The notes: generated from the sequence alone by a model not told the origin. Counted from the stretch's first letter, positions 28,246-38,557 are shown. The stretch is DNA of 64,000 nt from Shiella aurantiaca (GCA_030412945.1 JAUHJS010000003.1:435507-499506); one strand, 5' to 3'. Numbers and translations: made by a program.

Positions 28246-30180
28246 TTATTTGTAGCTTCTTTGGGTCAACTTCACATTCTCGAACGCCAATGGTTCTTTG
28301 TGCAATACTTCAGGCTGATTATCGCCCGTGTATTGCCAAGCGGCTACATAAGCAAAGTTGTCATCATCGCGAAGAGCTTCACCTTCAGGCGTTTGATATT
28401 CTTCGCGGAAATGACCACCACATGATTCGTTGCGGTTTAAGGCATCATCTACCATAAGCTCACCCAGTTCCAAGAAATCGGCTACGCGGTTGGCTTTTTC
28501 CAAACTCATATTAAGTTCTTCATTGGTACCTACCACTTTCACATCTTTCCAGAACTCTTCTCTAAGCTCTTTAATCATGGCTTTGGCTTTGGTTAAGCCT
28601 TCGGCTGTACGGGCCATACCGCAGTAATCCCACATGATTTTACCTAAGCGCTTGTGGAAGTGATCAACCGTTTTGCTTCCTTTAATATTTAAAAGCGTAT
28701 TGATGCGCTCCTTTACGGCTTTCTCTGCTTCCTGGAATTCAGGAGCGGTAGTTTCTACCTTAGTAGCAGGCACTCCGGCTAAGTAATCACCAATAGTGTA
28801 AGGCAATACAAAATAGCCATCGGCCAAGCCTTGCATAAGGGCAGAAGCTCCCAAGCGGTTAGCACCGTGGTCGGAGAAGTTCGACTCGCCTGTAGCATAC
28901 AAGCCCGGTACATTGGTCATAAGATTATAATCTACCCAAAGCCCACCCATGGTGTAGTGAACAGCCGGATAAATCTTCATAGGCACCTTGTAAGGGTTTT
29001 CACCTGTAATCTGCTGATACATGTCAAACAAGTTGCCATAGCGCGCTCTAATTACATCTTCGCTATCGCGTTTGATGGCATCGCGGAAATCCAAGAATAC
29101 GGCTTCGCCCGTTTCATTTACTCCACGGCCTTCATCGCACACATATTTGGCATTACGTGAGGCCACATCGCGTGGCACCAAGTTACCAAACGAAGGATAT
29201 CTTCTTTCTAGGTAATAATCTCTATCGGCTTCAGCGATGTCATTGGCTTTGATTTCGCCTTTGCGAAGCTTTTCGGCCATCTCTTTAGTGGCTGGTACCC
29301 ATACGCGACCATCATTACGGAGCGATTCCGACATCAAAGTCAGTTTCGATTGGTGATCGCCAGATACCGGGATACAAGTAGGGTGGATTTGTGTGTAGCA
29401 AGGGTTGGCAAACAAAGCACCTTTTTTGTGCGCTCTCCAAGCAGCTGTAACGTTCGAACCCATGGCATTGGTAGAAAGGAAGAATACGTTTCCGTATCCG
29501 CCTGAGGCTAATACCACGGCATGAGCCGAATGCGATTCAATTTTTCCGGTAATCAGGTTGCGGGTAACGATACCTCTTGCTTTGCCATCAACTATTACCA
29601 CATCCAGCATTTCAGAACGGGTATATAGCTTTACTTTTCCGGTAGAAACCTGACGGCTAAGGGCTGAATAGGCTCCTAACAATAATTGCTGACCAGTTTG
29701 ACCACGCGCATAAAATGTGCGCGATACTTGAGCGCCACCAAATGAGCGGTTATCTAAAAGTCCGCCATATTCACGGGCGAAAGGTACACCTTGCGCCACG
29801 CATTGGTCAATAATATTTACAGATACTTCCGCCAAGCGATACACGTTGGCTTCGCGGGCACGGTAATCGCCCCCTTTGATTGTATCATAGAAAAGACGAT
29901 ACACACTATCACCATCGTTGCGATAGTTTTTAGCAGCGTTTATACCTCCCTGAGCCGCAATAGAGTGCGCTCTGCGAGGACTGTCTTGAAAGCAGAACGC
30001 CTTTACATTGTAGCCCAACTCTGCCAAGGAAGCAGCTGCTGAGGCTCCGGCCAATCCGGTACCAACTATAATGATGTCATACTTTCTTTTATTGGCCGGG
30101 TTGACCAATTTCTGATTGAATTTATGTTTAGTCCACTTCTCGGCTAAAGGTCCTTCAGGTATTTTGGAATCCAATTTCAT
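28246..30180 (-). CDS. sdhA: Succinate dehydrogenase / fumarate reductase flavoprotein subunit
   Basis: 644 residues. FAD-binding [11 protein letters not shown] (40-50), the covalent FAD histidine H72 in [13 protein letters not shown], substrate-binding [14 protein letters not shown] and the capping/catalytic region [14 protein letters not shown] are all visible. It oxidises succinate to fumarate in the TCA cycle or runs in reverse. It sits 15 bases after sdhC and 29 bases before sdhB. The length and gene order match Bacteroidota B-type enzymes; direction of reaction cannot be told from sequence. Confidence 0.96.
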   Translation of the reverse strand: MKLDSKIPEGPLAEKWTKHKFNQKLVNPANKRKYDIIIVGTGLAGASAAASLAELGYNVKAFCFQDSPRRAHSIAAQGGINAAKNYRNDGDSVYRLFYDTIKGGDYRAREANVYRLAEVSVNIIDQCVAQGVPFAREYGGLLDNRSFGGAQVSRTFYARGQTGQQLLLGAYSALSRQVSTGKVKLYTRSEMLDVVIVDGKARGIVTRNLITGKIESHSAHAVVLASGGYGNVFFLSTNAMGSNVTAAWRAHKKGALFANPCYTQIHPTCIPVSGDHQSKLTLMSESLRNDGRVWVPATKEMAEKLRKGEIKANDIAEADRDYYLERRYPSFGNLVPRDVASRNAKYVCDEGRGVNETGEAVFLDFRDAIKRDSEDVIRARYGNLFDMYQQITGENPYKVPMKIYPAVHYTMGGLWVDYNLMTNVPGLYATGESNFSDHGANRLGASALMQGLADGYFVLPYTIGDYLAGVPATKVETTAPEFQEAEKAVKERINTLLNIKGSKTVDHFHKRLGKIMWDYCGMARTAEGLTKAKAMIKELREEFWKDVKVVGTNEELNMSLEKANRVADFLELGELMVDDALNRNESCGGHFREEYQTPEGEALRDDDNFAYVAAWQYTGDNQPEVLHKEPLAFENVKLTQRSYK

Positions 30181-30195
30181 ATGATTTCGTGGGTT

Positions 30196-30882
30196 TTATC
30201 CTAAACTTTTAATGTAAATAATAACGGGTATTAAAGCGAAAAGCAGGGGAACTAGTATCGCAAAGCCCTTTCCTAATCCGGAAATTATAGGGGAATATTT
30301 CTTATGATTCAAGCCTAGTGTTTGGAACGCACTAGCGAAGCCGTGACTTAAGTGGAAAGCCAAAAAGCCCATACTCACCACGTAGAACAAAGCGTACCAT
30401 AATTCTTTATACGCTTCTTGAACTATCAAGTACACATTTTTGAAGCTTACACCATCGTAATCTACAGTAGGTACTGCTCCGAATTTAAACTCGAACCAGA
30501 AACCTTTCAAGTGTACCACCAAGAAGATAAGAATGATGGTTCCTAAAACACCCATATTGCGACTTGCCCAAGTAGAGTTACTTGCTCCAGCTGATTCTTT
30601 GTATCCAACAGGGCGAGCCGCTTTGTTTCTGCGTGTTAGCAAAATGGAAACCACAATATGTAATAATATAAATACAAAGTTTCCGATAGATACTACGCGG
30701 ATAAGCGGATTATGCCCCATATTGTAAGCATACTTATTAAATGCTTCTCCACCGTCATTCATTAATAGCTGTAAGTTACCGGCAAGGTGAACGGCCAAGA
30801 ACAGAATGAGGAACAAGCCCGTAAGGGCCATAAGTACTTTTCTTCCGATAGTACTAGTAAGAGTATCTGTGATCCAACTCAT
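30196..30882 (-). CDS. sdhC: Succinate dehydrogenase cytochrome b subunit
   Basis: 228 residues with five hydrophobic helices. Candidate haem ligands are the histidines within the helices (LAVHLAGN, FILLHIVV, LVVHLKGF, FHLSHGFAS). The sequence ends in a hydrophobic helix with IIYIKSLG. This single five-helix anchor replaces separate SdhC and SdhD, as in class B enzymes. It is the first gene of the operon and has a good promoter upstream. Confidence 0.95.
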   Translation of the reverse strand: MSWITDTLTSTIGRKVLMALTGLFLILFLAVHLAGNLQLLMNDGGEAFNKYAYNMGHNPLIRVVSIGNFVFILLHIVVSILLTRRNKAARPVGYKESAGASNSTWASRNMGVLGTIILIFLVVHLKGFWFEFKFGAVPTVDYDGVSFKNVYLIVQEAYKELWYALFYVVSMGFLAFHLSHGFASAFQTLGLNHKKYSPIISGLGKGFAILVPLLFALIPVIIYIKSLG

Positions 30883-30915
30883 AGTATAATTAGGCTATTT
30901 TTAGTTCAATTCCGC

Positions 30916-30946
30916 CAAAATTAAATCCGGAAGTATTACCAAACAA
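30916..30946 (-). promoter_or_regulatory. Promoter of the sdhCAB operon
   Basis: On the minus strand TTG (30946-30944), a 20-base spacer, then TAATTTTG (30923-30916) match the Bacteroidota pattern TTG-N19-21-TAnnTTTG. The expected start of transcription lies about 25-30 bases before the sdhC ATG. Confidence 0.65.
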
Positions 30947-31150
30947 CGAACCTATATAGTTTAAATACATTCTAAATAAACGTTTGCAAAAACAAAATTC
31001 CGAACGGCCTGTGGAAAAGGATTGTTTGAAAAATTCTGTAACTTTTTATTAGATTCTTCAGTTTCCTTCATTGTGATGCAAAAACATTTTGAAAAATGGC
31101 TAACTTTTGAAATACTTTGCGTTGCCACAAGGTACATCAGCTATTCAACT

Positions 31151-34078
31151 ATGCGAAAGCTTCTATTTTTTCTCCTTTTTTTTCCTTTTCTCACCCTTGA
31201 GCTGAAGGCTACCCATATTAGGGCGGGTGAAATCATCGCCAGACGCATTTCCTCAGACTGTAATACCAATACCTATGTGTTTGATATCATTGGCTATACC
31301 GATACCGGATCAACTGTTGAATTTGGTGGTGGATTGATAGATTTTGGAAATGGGGAAGATCCTATTCCGGTAGATACCAATTTCCCCATTAGGCGGCCTT
31401 TGGGAGATGGGGTAGAAGTAACTATTTTCACTACTGAACCTGTTACCTTCGGTTCGGGTACGTTTACCATCAGTTTCAGGGAGTTTAATAGAAATGATGG
31501 GGTGTTAAATATGAGCAACTCTGTAGAAACACCTTTTTACATCGAGACACAAATTAAGATTGATCCCAATATTGGATGCAATAACTCGCCCATACTCACG
31601 GTACCCCCGGTTGATAATGCGGCTCAATTTCTTACTTTTTATCATAATCCGGGTGCTTACGATCCTGATGGTGATAGTTTGAGCTATCGCTTGGTGGTAT
31701 GTAAGCAAGATGTTGGCCGTCCCGTTGCAAATTATGAGTTTCCTCAAGTATACGACCAACGCGTTTTCGGCTCCCTTGCCAGAACTCAAGCCGGAGACGG
31801 CCCAAGCACTTTTACCCTAAACCAACAAAATGGCGATCTCATTTGGGATGCTCCAGCGGGAGTAGGAGAGTATAATGTGGCTTTTCAGGTAGTAGAATGG
31901 AGAAAAATATTTGGGCAATGGCGTGAGATTGGCTATGTAACCCGCGATATGCAGATATTGGTGGAGGAGACTGACAATAATCCCCCTGAGCTTATTTTAC
32001 CACCCGATACGTGTGTGGTGGCGGGTACTGCTGCTAATCCTTCTCTCATACAAGCGATTTTCTCAGCGGATGATCCAGATGGCGGTACGGTAAAAATAGA
32101 TGCCTTCGGTGGTCCATTTCAAGTAGAGCAATCTAGGGCTACTTATAGTCCTTCTCCGGATATCTACCAACCTGTGGTGGCCGAAATTGAATTTGAGTGG
32201 AACACCATTTGTGGCCATGTGCGCGAAAGACCTTATGAGGTTACGGTTCGGGCTACAGACGATGGTACCTTCCCGGATGATCATACTGGTGGGGTGATTT
32301 TGCCTGGAGAACAACGCGTTTTGGGGCCTCAACATTCAACTACAGGCCCTCTTCTTTCCACCTTTGATACATGGAATATTACCGTAGTGGGGCCTGCGCC
32401 AACTGGATTGCAAAGCCAAGTAGCCGCTAATCGCACCATACAGCTCAATTGGGATCCCTACAGTTGCCCCAATGCAATAGAAATGCAGGTATGGCGAAAA
32501 GTGGATTCGTATGAATTTACTCCAGCAGGCTGCGAAGTGGGTATTCCTTTGAATTCAGGGTACCAACTCATCCAAACTCTACCCATTGGTACTACCTCGT
32601 ATTTGGACGATAATGCAGGTGAGTTTCTGGCCTTCGGTGCCAACTATTGTTACCGATTGGTGGCTATCTTCCCTCAGCCTACGGGTGGCGTAAGTTATGC
32701 TTCGGATGAATCGTGCACGATAATTGAAGCGGAAGGCCCGGTAATTACTCATGTAAGTATCAATCCCTTCACCACTTCTGAAACCAATGGTGAAATCAGA
32801 ATATCTTGGTTGCCACCTGTGGATGCCGATGTAACCTTACTTCCTCCTCCTTATACCTATATCCTGTCGCGGGCAGAAGGATTTAGTGGAAATGATGGAT
32901 TTACGCCTGTTACAACCACTACCGATACTACTTTCTTGGACCAAGGACTTAATACCCTGAATACCATTTATCGCTATCAAGTTTCATTATATACGGGCAC
33001 CCAGAATCCTTCTACCGATCCTCCGGCCATTAAATCTGCCACGGCTTCAGCCGTTCGATTGGAAGCCAACGAGCTTTTCAAACAAATTGAACTGACCTGG
33101 GAAGCCGCGGTGCCTTGGTCGAATCAGGTACAAGATTATCCCTATCATTATATTTACCGCGATCATGTTACGGCTGACCCTAGTGAAATCCGGTTGATTG
33201 ACAGTGTCAATGTAGTGGTAGATGGTTTATTCTATCTCGATGATGGCCGCGCAACGGGAGAGGAACTTTCCAACGAAACTGAATATTGCTATTATGTAAC
33301 CACCTCGGGAAGCTATGGCAATGACGCACTACCTATTAGCCAATTACTCAATGATTCTCAGATTATCTGTGCGCAGCCCAACGATAACATTGCGCCTTGT
33401 CCACCTTTGCGCATGGCCATAGCTAATCCATTAGACTGTGAAGTGTTCTTAGGAAATAAACCCTGCGATTTTGCAGATTTCAGCAATACCATTACTTGGG
33501 CCAAAGCCGAGACAGATACCTGCGATACGGATGTGCGCAGCTACAATATTTACTACACCGAATCGATCAATGGAACCTATGAGCTTTTGGTACAAAATGT
33601 AAGAGATACCTTTTATGTGGATATCAATTTGCCATCCTTGGCGCGTTGCTATCGCATAACTGCGGTAGATCGCTCCGGAAACGAAAGTGCCTTTAGCGAA
33701 CCGATTTGTAATGATAACTGCCCTAGCATTCAGTTTCCTAATGCCATTACACCTAATGGAGATGGCTTTAACGATACCTTCCGACCTTTCTATACCGACA
33801 ATAGCATAGATGGCAGCATTGCCAATTTTGACTTTGCCAATTGTCCTCGCTTTGTTAAAAGTATAAAGGTAACTATTGTCAATCGCTGGGGAGGAACTGT
33901 ATTCAGTTATGAATCGGGAGGAGAAAATTCCTTATTGGTAGACTGGGATGGTACCGACATGAATGGTAAAGAGTTAAGTGCAGGTGTGTATTATTACTCG
34001 GCTGAGGTAGAATTTATCCGCCTGAACCCTGCTGATGCCGTAAAAACCTACAAAGGATGGATACACGTGCTTCGCTAG
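31151..34078 (+). CDS. T9SS type B sorting-domain secreted protein
   Basis: 975 residues from the ATG at 31151, where a signal peptide begins (MRKLLFFLLFFPFLTLELKATH); the frame is open further upstream but without signal-like sequence. The N-terminal half resembles large Bacteroidota extracellular proteins (ATHIRAGEI start, then YDPDGDSLSYRLVVC, cadherin-like). The middle has fibronectin III-like modules (PTGLQSQVAANRTIQLNWDPY; FKQIELTWEAAVPW). The end is a gliding-motility (CHU_C) type B domain: FPNAITPNGDGFNDTFRP, VKSIKVTIVNRWGGTVF, WDGTDMNGKELSAGVYYYSAEV. It should be secreted by T9SS; type B substrates include SprB-like adhesins. Confidence 0.9.
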   Translation: MRKLLFFLLFFPFLTLELKATHIRAGEIIARRISSDCNTNTYVFDIIGYTDTGSTVEFGGGLIDFGNGEDPIPVDTNFPIRRPLGDGVEVTIFTTEPVTFGSGTFTISFREFNRNDGVLNMSNSVETPFYIETQIKIDPNIGCNNSPILTVPPVDNAAQFLTFYHNPGAYDPDGDSLSYRLVVCKQDVGRPVANYEFPQVYDQRVFGSLARTQAGDGPSTFTLNQQNGDLIWDAPAGVGEYNVAFQVVEWRKIFGQWREIGYVTRDMQILVEETDNNPPELILPPDTCVVAGTAANPSLIQAIFSADDPDGGTVKIDAFGGPFQVEQSRATYSPSPDIYQPVVAEIEFEWNTICGHVRERPYEVTVRATDDGTFPDDHTGGVILPGEQRVLGPQHSTTGPLLSTFDTWNITVVGPAPTGLQSQVAANRTIQLNWDPYSCPNAIEMQVWRKVDSYEFTPAGCEVGIPLNSGYQLIQTLPIGTTSYLDDNAGEFLAFGANYCYRLVAIFPQPTGGVSYASDESCTIIEAEGPVITHVSINPFTTSETNGEIRISWLPPVDADVTLLPPPYTYILSRAEGFSGNDGFTPVTTTTDTTFLDQGLNTLNTIYRYQVSLYTGTQNPSTDPPAIKSATASAVRLEANELFKQIELTWEAAVPWSNQVQDYPYHYIYRDHVTADPSEIRLIDSVNVVVDGLFYLDDGRATGEELSNETEYCYYVTTSGSYGNDALPISQLLNDSQIICAQPNDNIAPCPPLRMAIANPLDCEVFLGNKPCDFADFSNTITWAKAETDTCDTDVRSYNIYYTESINGTYELLVQNVRDTFYVDINLPSLARCYRITAVDRSGNESAFSEPICNDNCPSIQFPNAITPNGDGFNDTFRPFYTDNSIDGSIANFDFANCPRFVKSIKVTIVNRWGGTVFSYESGGENSLLVDWDGTDMNGKELSAGVYYYSAEVEFIRLNPADAVKTYKGWIHVLR

Positions 34079-34479
34079 AAGGCAAAAAGGCGGTGGTATT
34101 GTTTGATGGGGTATGCAATCTGTGCAATGGGGCAGTAGATTTTATTATTTCCCGCGATAAAAAGGATTATTTTCTTTTTGCCTCATTGCAATCTGAACAC
34201 GCAAAAGGAATCATAGCGCCTCATTTTTCGCACACAACTGTTCCGGATAGTATCCTTCTTTGGGAGAATAATGTATTGTATACCAAAAGTTTAGCAGCTT
34301 TGCGTATTGCGAAATCTTTACCGGGCGCATGGCCTATTTTATATTACATAGGAATACTTTTTCCTCGTGTGATACGTGATGCGGTATATGATTTTATAGC
34401 GCGCAACCGCTACCGTTGGTTTGGGAAATCGGCTACTTGTCGACTACCCACCGAAGCTGAGAGGAGCAAATTCTTGTAA
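34057..34479 (+). CDS. DCC-family thiol-disulfide oxidoreductase-like protein
   Basis: 140 residues. The N-terminal motif LFDGVC20NLC23NGAV is the DxxCxxC signature of the DUF393/DCC family, followed by family-typical ASLQSEHAKGII, SILLWENNVLYTKSLAALRIAKSL and the end RYRWFGKSATCRLPT. The family is presumed redox-active but lacks a settled function. Its start lies inside the end of the T9SS substrate gene (22-base overlap), so they are probably translated from one message. Confidence 0.9.
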   Translation: MDTRASLEGKKAVVLFDGVCNLCNGAVDFIISRDKKDYFLFASLQSEHAKGIIAPHFSHTTVPDSILLWENNVLYTKSLAALRIAKSLPGAWPILYYIGILFPRVIRDAVYDFIARNRYRWFGKSATCRLPTEAERSKFL

Positions 34480-34527
34480 AAATTTACTACTTTGGCAGCC
34501 TGAAAAATAGTAATCAAATTATTCACT

Positions 34528-35403
34528 ATGAAGGCATATATTTTTCCGGGGCAAGGCTCTCAGTTTTCCGGAATGGGAAAAGACTTGTATGAGTCTAGTA
34601 ATCAGGCCAAAGAACTATTTGAAAAGGCCAACGATATTTTAGGATTCCGCATTACCGATACCATGTTTTCCGGTGCCGATGAGGAACTTAAGCAAACCAA
34701 AGTAACCCAACCCGCCATCTTTCTCCATTCAGTAGTATTGGCGTCTGTTACCAACGATTTTACTCCCGATATGGTAGCGGGTCACAGTCTAGGGGAATTT
34801 TCTGCCCTGGTAGCTAATAAAACCTTGGCTTTTGAAGATGCGCTTCAATTGGTATACAAACGTGCCTTGGCCATGCAAAAGGCCTGCGAAATCAATCCGT
34901 CTACTATGGCGGCTATCTTGGGTCTTGACGATGCCAAAGTAGAGGAGATTTGTGCCAGCATCTCAGGAGAAATCGTGGTAGCAGCTAACTATAACTGTCC
35001 GGGTCAATTGGTGATTTCTGGTTCTAATGCAGGCATTGCCCTAGCATGTGAAAAAATGAAAGAAGCGGGCGCCAAACGTGCATTGCCTCTTCCGGTAGGT
35101 GGTGCTTTCCATTCTCCTTTGATGGAGCCGGCACGTAAAGAACTAGAAGCAGCCATTTTAGCTACCACATTCCATACGCCCATCTGTCCGGTGTATCAAA
35201 ATGTGGATGCGAAGCCTACCACCGCGGTAGAAGTAATTCGCCAAAACCTAGTGGCGCAATTGACCGCTCCGGTGCGCTGGACACAATCCGTGCAAAATAT
35301 GGTAGCCGATGGCGCTACGCATTTTGTAGAATGCGGCCCCGGAAAAGTATTGCAAGGCTTGGTAAAGAAAATAGCACCTAGCGCGGAAGTGGCGAGTGTG
35401 TAG
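34528..35403 (+). CDS. fabD: Malonyl-CoA:ACP transacylase
   Basis: 291 residues. It opens YIFPGQGSQFSGMG, has the acyl-enzyme serine S87 in GHSLGEFSAL and the catalytic H195 in GGAFHSPLM, and ends with the VECGPGKVLQGLVKK motif. It transfers malonyl from CoA to acyl carrier protein for fatty-acid elongation. It stands alone with its own terminator. Length and motifs are standard. Confidence 0.96.
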   Translation: MKAYIFPGQGSQFSGMGKDLYESSNQAKELFEKANDILGFRITDTMFSGADEELKQTKVTQPAIFLHSVVLASVTNDFTPDMVAGHSLGEFSALVANKTLAFEDALQLVYKRALAMQKACEINPSTMAAILGLDDAKVEEICASISGEIVVAANYNCPGQLVISGSNAGIALACEKMKEAGAKRALPLPVGGAFHSPLMEPARKELEAAILATTFHTPICPVYQNVDAKPTTAVEVIRQNLVAQLTAPVRWTQSVQNMVADGATHFVECGPGKVLQGLVKKIAPSAEVASV

Positions 35404-35433
35404 AGTCTGATTGATATTAAAATTAAGGATTAT

Positions 35434-35482
35434 AGAGTAAGCAAACGCATAGTTAAGCTGTGGTTGCTTACTCTTTGTTTTT
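35434..35482 (+). terminator. Terminator after fabD
   Basis: AGAGTAAGCAA / TTGCTTACTCT, an 11-bp stem with a 19-base loop, followed by TTTGTTTTTG. It is 30 bases past the fabD stop. Confidence 0.7.
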
Positions 35483-35552
35483 GTACTGTCTCCAATTTTT
35501 AAAATCTATCATAGTGCTGAACCTATTTACAAAAAAAGAAGTTGAATTCTTA

Positions 35553-35582
35553 CACTAAGTTACCTAGTTGGGTAACTTAGTG
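35553..35582. promoter_or_regulatory. Perfect palindromic operator before the toxin-antitoxin pair
   Basis: CACTAAGTTACC and GGTAACTTAGTG form a perfect 12-bp inverted repeat with a six-base spacer (TAGTTG). It ends two bases before the toxin ATG at 35585. This is where the Xre-family antitoxin would be expected to bind for autoregulation. In the RNA the same repeat would fold into a hairpin covering the ribosome-binding region. Confidence 0.75.
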
Positions 35583-35584
35583 AC

Positions 35585-35938
35585 ATGGATTACAAGCCAG
35601 AATCATTTCGGGAAGTACTCATTTATGGAGATGATTTTTGGGAGTTTTACAATCAGCAAGCTCCAAAAGTTAAGCGCAAAATTAACTGGACTATTGGAGT
35701 CATAAGAGACTTAGAAAGGGTTCCAGAACAGTGTTTAAAACATATTGAAGGAACGGATTTGTATGAAATCCGTGTAATGCTGGGTAATAATATCTTCAGG
35801 ATATTCTGCTTCTTCGATAAGGGAAGACTTGTTGTTTTATTAAACGCATTTCAAAAGAAAACGCAAAAAACACCCAAGGGCGAAATAGAAAAAGCTTTGA
35901 ATCTAAAAAGGAAATACTATGAAGAGCAAGGGAAATAA
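35585..35938 (+). CDS. RelE/HigB-type toxin
   Basis: 117 residues, basic, with the fold pattern of the RelE/ParE superfamily HigB-like (phage-derived Gp49-like) branch: KVKRKINWTIGVIRDL, KHIEGTDLYEIRVMLGNNIFRIFCFFDKGRLVVLLNAFQKKTQKTP, then KALNLKRKYYEE. The motif LYEIR...R.F.F...VLLNAFQKKTQKTP is typical. Such toxins cleave mRNA on the ribosome. The gene precedes and overlaps its antitoxin gene by 20 bases, the reverse order typical of HigBA. Confidence 0.9.
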   Translation: MDYKPESFREVLIYGDDFWEFYNQQAPKVKRKINWTIGVIRDLERVPEQCLKHIEGTDLYEIRVMLGNNIFRIFCFFDKGRLVVLLNAFQKKTQKTPKGEIEKALNLKRKYYEEQGK

Positions 35939-36224
35939 GTTGGTGTCCTTTGAGGACCATTTGGATAAGGAATACGGAAAACGCGGTTCGACTAAGCGTG
36001 AAACGTATGAGCAAGGTTTTGAAGCCTTTAAGATTGGAGTCATGCTGAAAGAATTGAGAAAGCAGAAAAATCTAACGCAAGAGCAGTTGGCAGCAAAATG
36101 CGGAACCACCAAAACTTATATTTCTAGAATTGAGAATGATGCTAGCGATATTAGGCTATCAACCCTTCTTAGAATTATTAGAGATGGACTTGGTGGCCAA
36201 ATTAATATTTCAATAACCCATTAG
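35919..36224 (+). CDS. Xre-family antitoxin (HigA-like)
   Basis: 101 residues. The C-terminal half is a helix-turn-helix: IGVMLKELRKQKNLTQEQLAAKCGTTKTYISRIENDASDIRLSTLLRII. The N-terminal half (FEDHLDKEYGKRGSTKRETYEQGFEAFKIG) is the antitoxin linker often seen in this family. It would neutralise the upstream toxin and repress the pair through the palindrome at 35553-35582. It ends eight bases from the convergent folK stop with no clear terminator between. Confidence 0.9.
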   Translation: MKSKGNKLVSFEDHLDKEYGKRGSTKRETYEQGFEAFKIGVMLKELRKQKNLTQEQLAAKCGTTKTYISRIENDASDIRLSTLLRIIRDGLGGQINISITH

Positions 36225-36231
36225 AATAGGT

Positions 36232-36738
36232 TCATTCTCCCTCATCCAACAAAAACACAGACAAATTATCAGGGCAGCTTTCTAAAAGCTGCCTTTGTGT
36301 TTTCCGGAAAATGGGATGCACCCAATCAGGTGCTATTTCACAAAGAGGAACCAGCACAAAGCGCCTGTCTTGCACATAGGGGTGGGGGAGAGTCAATGTA
36401 TCTACATGGATTATCTGGTCATCGAAATACAAAAGGTCTAAATCAATGATTCGAGGGCCCCATTTCTCTTTTCGTATCCTTCCCAATTCTTTTTCAATAG
36501 CTAATAGCCCTTGCATCAGCTCTATTGCTGTTAGCTTGGTTTCTATGTAGATACATTGATTAATAAAATCCTCTTGATCTACCTTCCCCCAAGCACTCGT
36601 AGCATAATACCCCGACATTTTCTTAATCGTACCCAACTGTTCTTGAATTCGTTCGCAGGCTAGGTGTAGGGTATACCGTTTATCACCTACATTGCTACCT
36701 AATCCTATTAGTGCTGAACAATTTCCTCTCTGAATCAT
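36232..36738 (-). CDS. folK: Hydroxymethyl-dihydropterin pyrophosphokinase
   Basis: 168 residues with the HPPK signatures: ALIGLGSNVGDKRYTL, SGYYATSAWG, ELGRIRKEKWGPRIIDLDLLYFDDQII and LPHPYVQDRRFVLVPLCEIAP. It attaches pyrophosphate from ATP to 6-hydroxymethyl-7,8-dihydropterin in folate synthesis. It is divergent from sppA across 61 bases. Confidence 0.95.
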   Translation of the reverse strand: MIQRGNCSALIGLGSNVGDKRYTLHLACERIQEQLGTIKKMSGYYATSAWGKVDQEDFINQCIYIETKLTAIELMQGLLAIEKELGRIRKEKWGPRIIDLDLLYFDDQIIHVDTLTLPHPYVQDRRFVLVPLCEIAPDWVHPIFRKTQRQLLESCPDNLSVFLLDEGE

Positions 36739-36799
36739 TATTTTATTTATTAATCGGGCTAAACTTCCTATTTTTGACGAAATATAACCGTTTTACTCT

Positions 36800-38557
36800 A
36801 TGCGTGGATTTTTTAAGATTGTTTTTGGAACGCTAGTCGGAATTTTTCTGGCTTGGTTTCTGGCATTTTGGATACTCATTGGTTTAGCTGGAAGCCTTTC
36901 CAGTGATAAAGAAGTAACCGTAAAAAAGAACTCTGTATTACACCTTTCGCTTAACCGCCCCATTGTGGAGCGTGAAGTGGAAGACCCCTTTGAGGAATTG
37001 ATGGGCACCTATTCAGGCGCTGTCAGTACTGTGGGTTTGTTGGAACTGAAATCAGCCATCAAACAAGCGGCTACGGATGAAAATATCAAAGGAATTTATT
37101 TGGATGCCGGATTTCCCACTACGGGTTTTGCTACCCTGCGTGAGATTCGCGAAAGCCTACTTGAATTTAAAGAAAGCGGTAAGTTCATTATAGCCTATTC
37201 TGAATACTACAGTGAAGCGGGTTATTATTTGGCTTCCGTGGCCGATGAAATCCACCTTAATCCCTTGGGTGTAATCGAGCTAAACGGACTAAGCACCGAG
37301 GTAATCTTCTTCAAAGGTCTGTTTGAAAAGCTTGAAATTGAGCCTCAAATCTTTCGAGTAGGGGAATTTAAAAGTGCTGTGGAGCCCTTTATGCGCACCG
37401 ACATGAGCGAGGCCAACCGCGTTCAAACCCGGTCTTTCCTTGGTTCTTTATATACTACCTATTTGAAAGATGTTGCGGCAAGCCGTGCTATAGATTTTGA
37501 TGCTCTAAGTGCTATTGCTAACCAAATGCAAGTGCGCAAAGCGCAAGATGCGGTGGATAAGAAATTAGCCACGCATATCAGTTATGAAGATGAGGTACAT
37601 GCCAGTCTTCGTTCGCAATTGGGCTTGGAAGATTCTGATAAAATCCAGACCATCAGCTATAAGAAATACCGCAAGTCGTATTCGGATGAAAACTACGGTA
37701 GTAAAGATCGCATAGCGGTGATTATGGCCAATGGAGCAATCGGTAGTGGTGAAAGTACCAACGATGCCATAGGTTCAGCCACAGTAGCGGAAGAAATCCG
37801 TAAAGCACGCAAAGATAAAAAAGTGAAGGCCGTGGTATTGCGTATCAATTCTCCGGGCGGTAGCCTCGTGGCCAGCGATGTAATTTGGAGAGAGGTTAGC
37901 CTTTGTACTCAGGAAAAACCTGTTATTGCCTCTATGGGTGATGTAGCGGCTTCAGGAGGATATTATATTGCCATGGCTGCTGATACCATAGTGGCTCAAC
38001 CTAATACCATCACGGGGTCGATAGGCATCTTTGGAATGTTATTCAATGCCAAGAATTTATTGAACAACAAGCTGGGAATTACCACCGAATCCATCAAAAC
38101 GGGGGAGTGGTCGGATATGATGACTATTAGCCGCCCGCTTACCGATGCTGAAAAAGCCATTATCCAAACGGAAATCGAAAGTGGATACAATACCTTTACC
38201 ACCAAAGCTGCAGAAGGAAGAAGTATGAGTCATGAGGCGCTTTTAGCGATAGCCTCTGGCCGTGTGTGGTCAGGAAGAGAAGCGAAAGAAAGAGGTTTGG
38301 TAGATGTAATGGGCGGTTTGGATGATGCCATCGCCATAGCAGCGGCAAAAGCCGGACTTACAGAATACAGCACGCGCTATTTTCCTAAGCAGAAAAATTT
38401 TGCCGAGCAATTGCTTTCAGGCATGAGCGAAGAAGCGCAAATGAAAATCATGGAATGGCAACTGGGAGAATATTTCCCTATCTACCAACAAGTAAAAGAA
38501 GTACAGAAACTACAAGGCGTACAGGCACTTATGCCTTACGAGTTTGTGATTCAATAA
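36800..38557 (+). CDS. sppA: Signal peptide peptidase SppA (67K type)
   Basis: 585 residues with one N-terminal membrane helix (about 5-30) and two tandem S49 domains. The catalytic pair of the 67K type is visible: K191 in GEFKSAVEPFM and S385 in GDVAASGGYYIA. It degrades cleaved signal peptides at the periplasmic face of the inner membrane. A TATTTTTG box at 36769-36776 may be the -7 element. bioB follows 32 bases later on the same strand. Confidence 0.95.
   Translation: MRGFFKIVFGTLVGIFLAWFLAFWILIGLAGSLSSDKEVTVKKNSVLHLSLNRPIVEREVEDPFEELMGTYSGAVSTVGLLELKSAIKQAATDENIKGIYLDAGFPTTGFATLREIRESLLEFKESGKFIIAYSEYYSEAGYYLASVADEIHLNPLGVIELNGLSTEVIFFKGLFEKLEIEPQIFRVGEFKSAVEPFMRTDMSEANRVQTRSFLGSLYTTYLKDVAASRAIDFDALSAIANQMQVRKAQDAVDKKLATHISYEDEVHASLRSQLGLEDSDKIQTISYKKYRKSYSDENYGSKDRIAVIMANGAIGSGESTNDAIGSATVAEEIRKARKDKKVKAVVLRINSPGGSLVASDVIWREVSLCTQEKPVIASMGDVAASGGYYIAMAADTIVAQPNTITGSIGIFGMLFNAKNLLNNKLGITTESIKTGEWSDMMTISRPLTDAEKAIIQTEIESGYNTFTTKAAEGRSMSHEALLAIASGRVWSGREAKERGLVDVMGGLDDAIAIAAAKAGLTEYSTRYFPKQKNFAEQLLSGMSEEAQMKIMEWQLGEYFPIYQQVKEVQKLQGVQALMPYEFVIQ

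Noticed and set aside
36225..36231. Terminator between the antitoxin gene and folK
   Set aside because: The gap is seven bases and only a four-base inverted repeat is visible around it.
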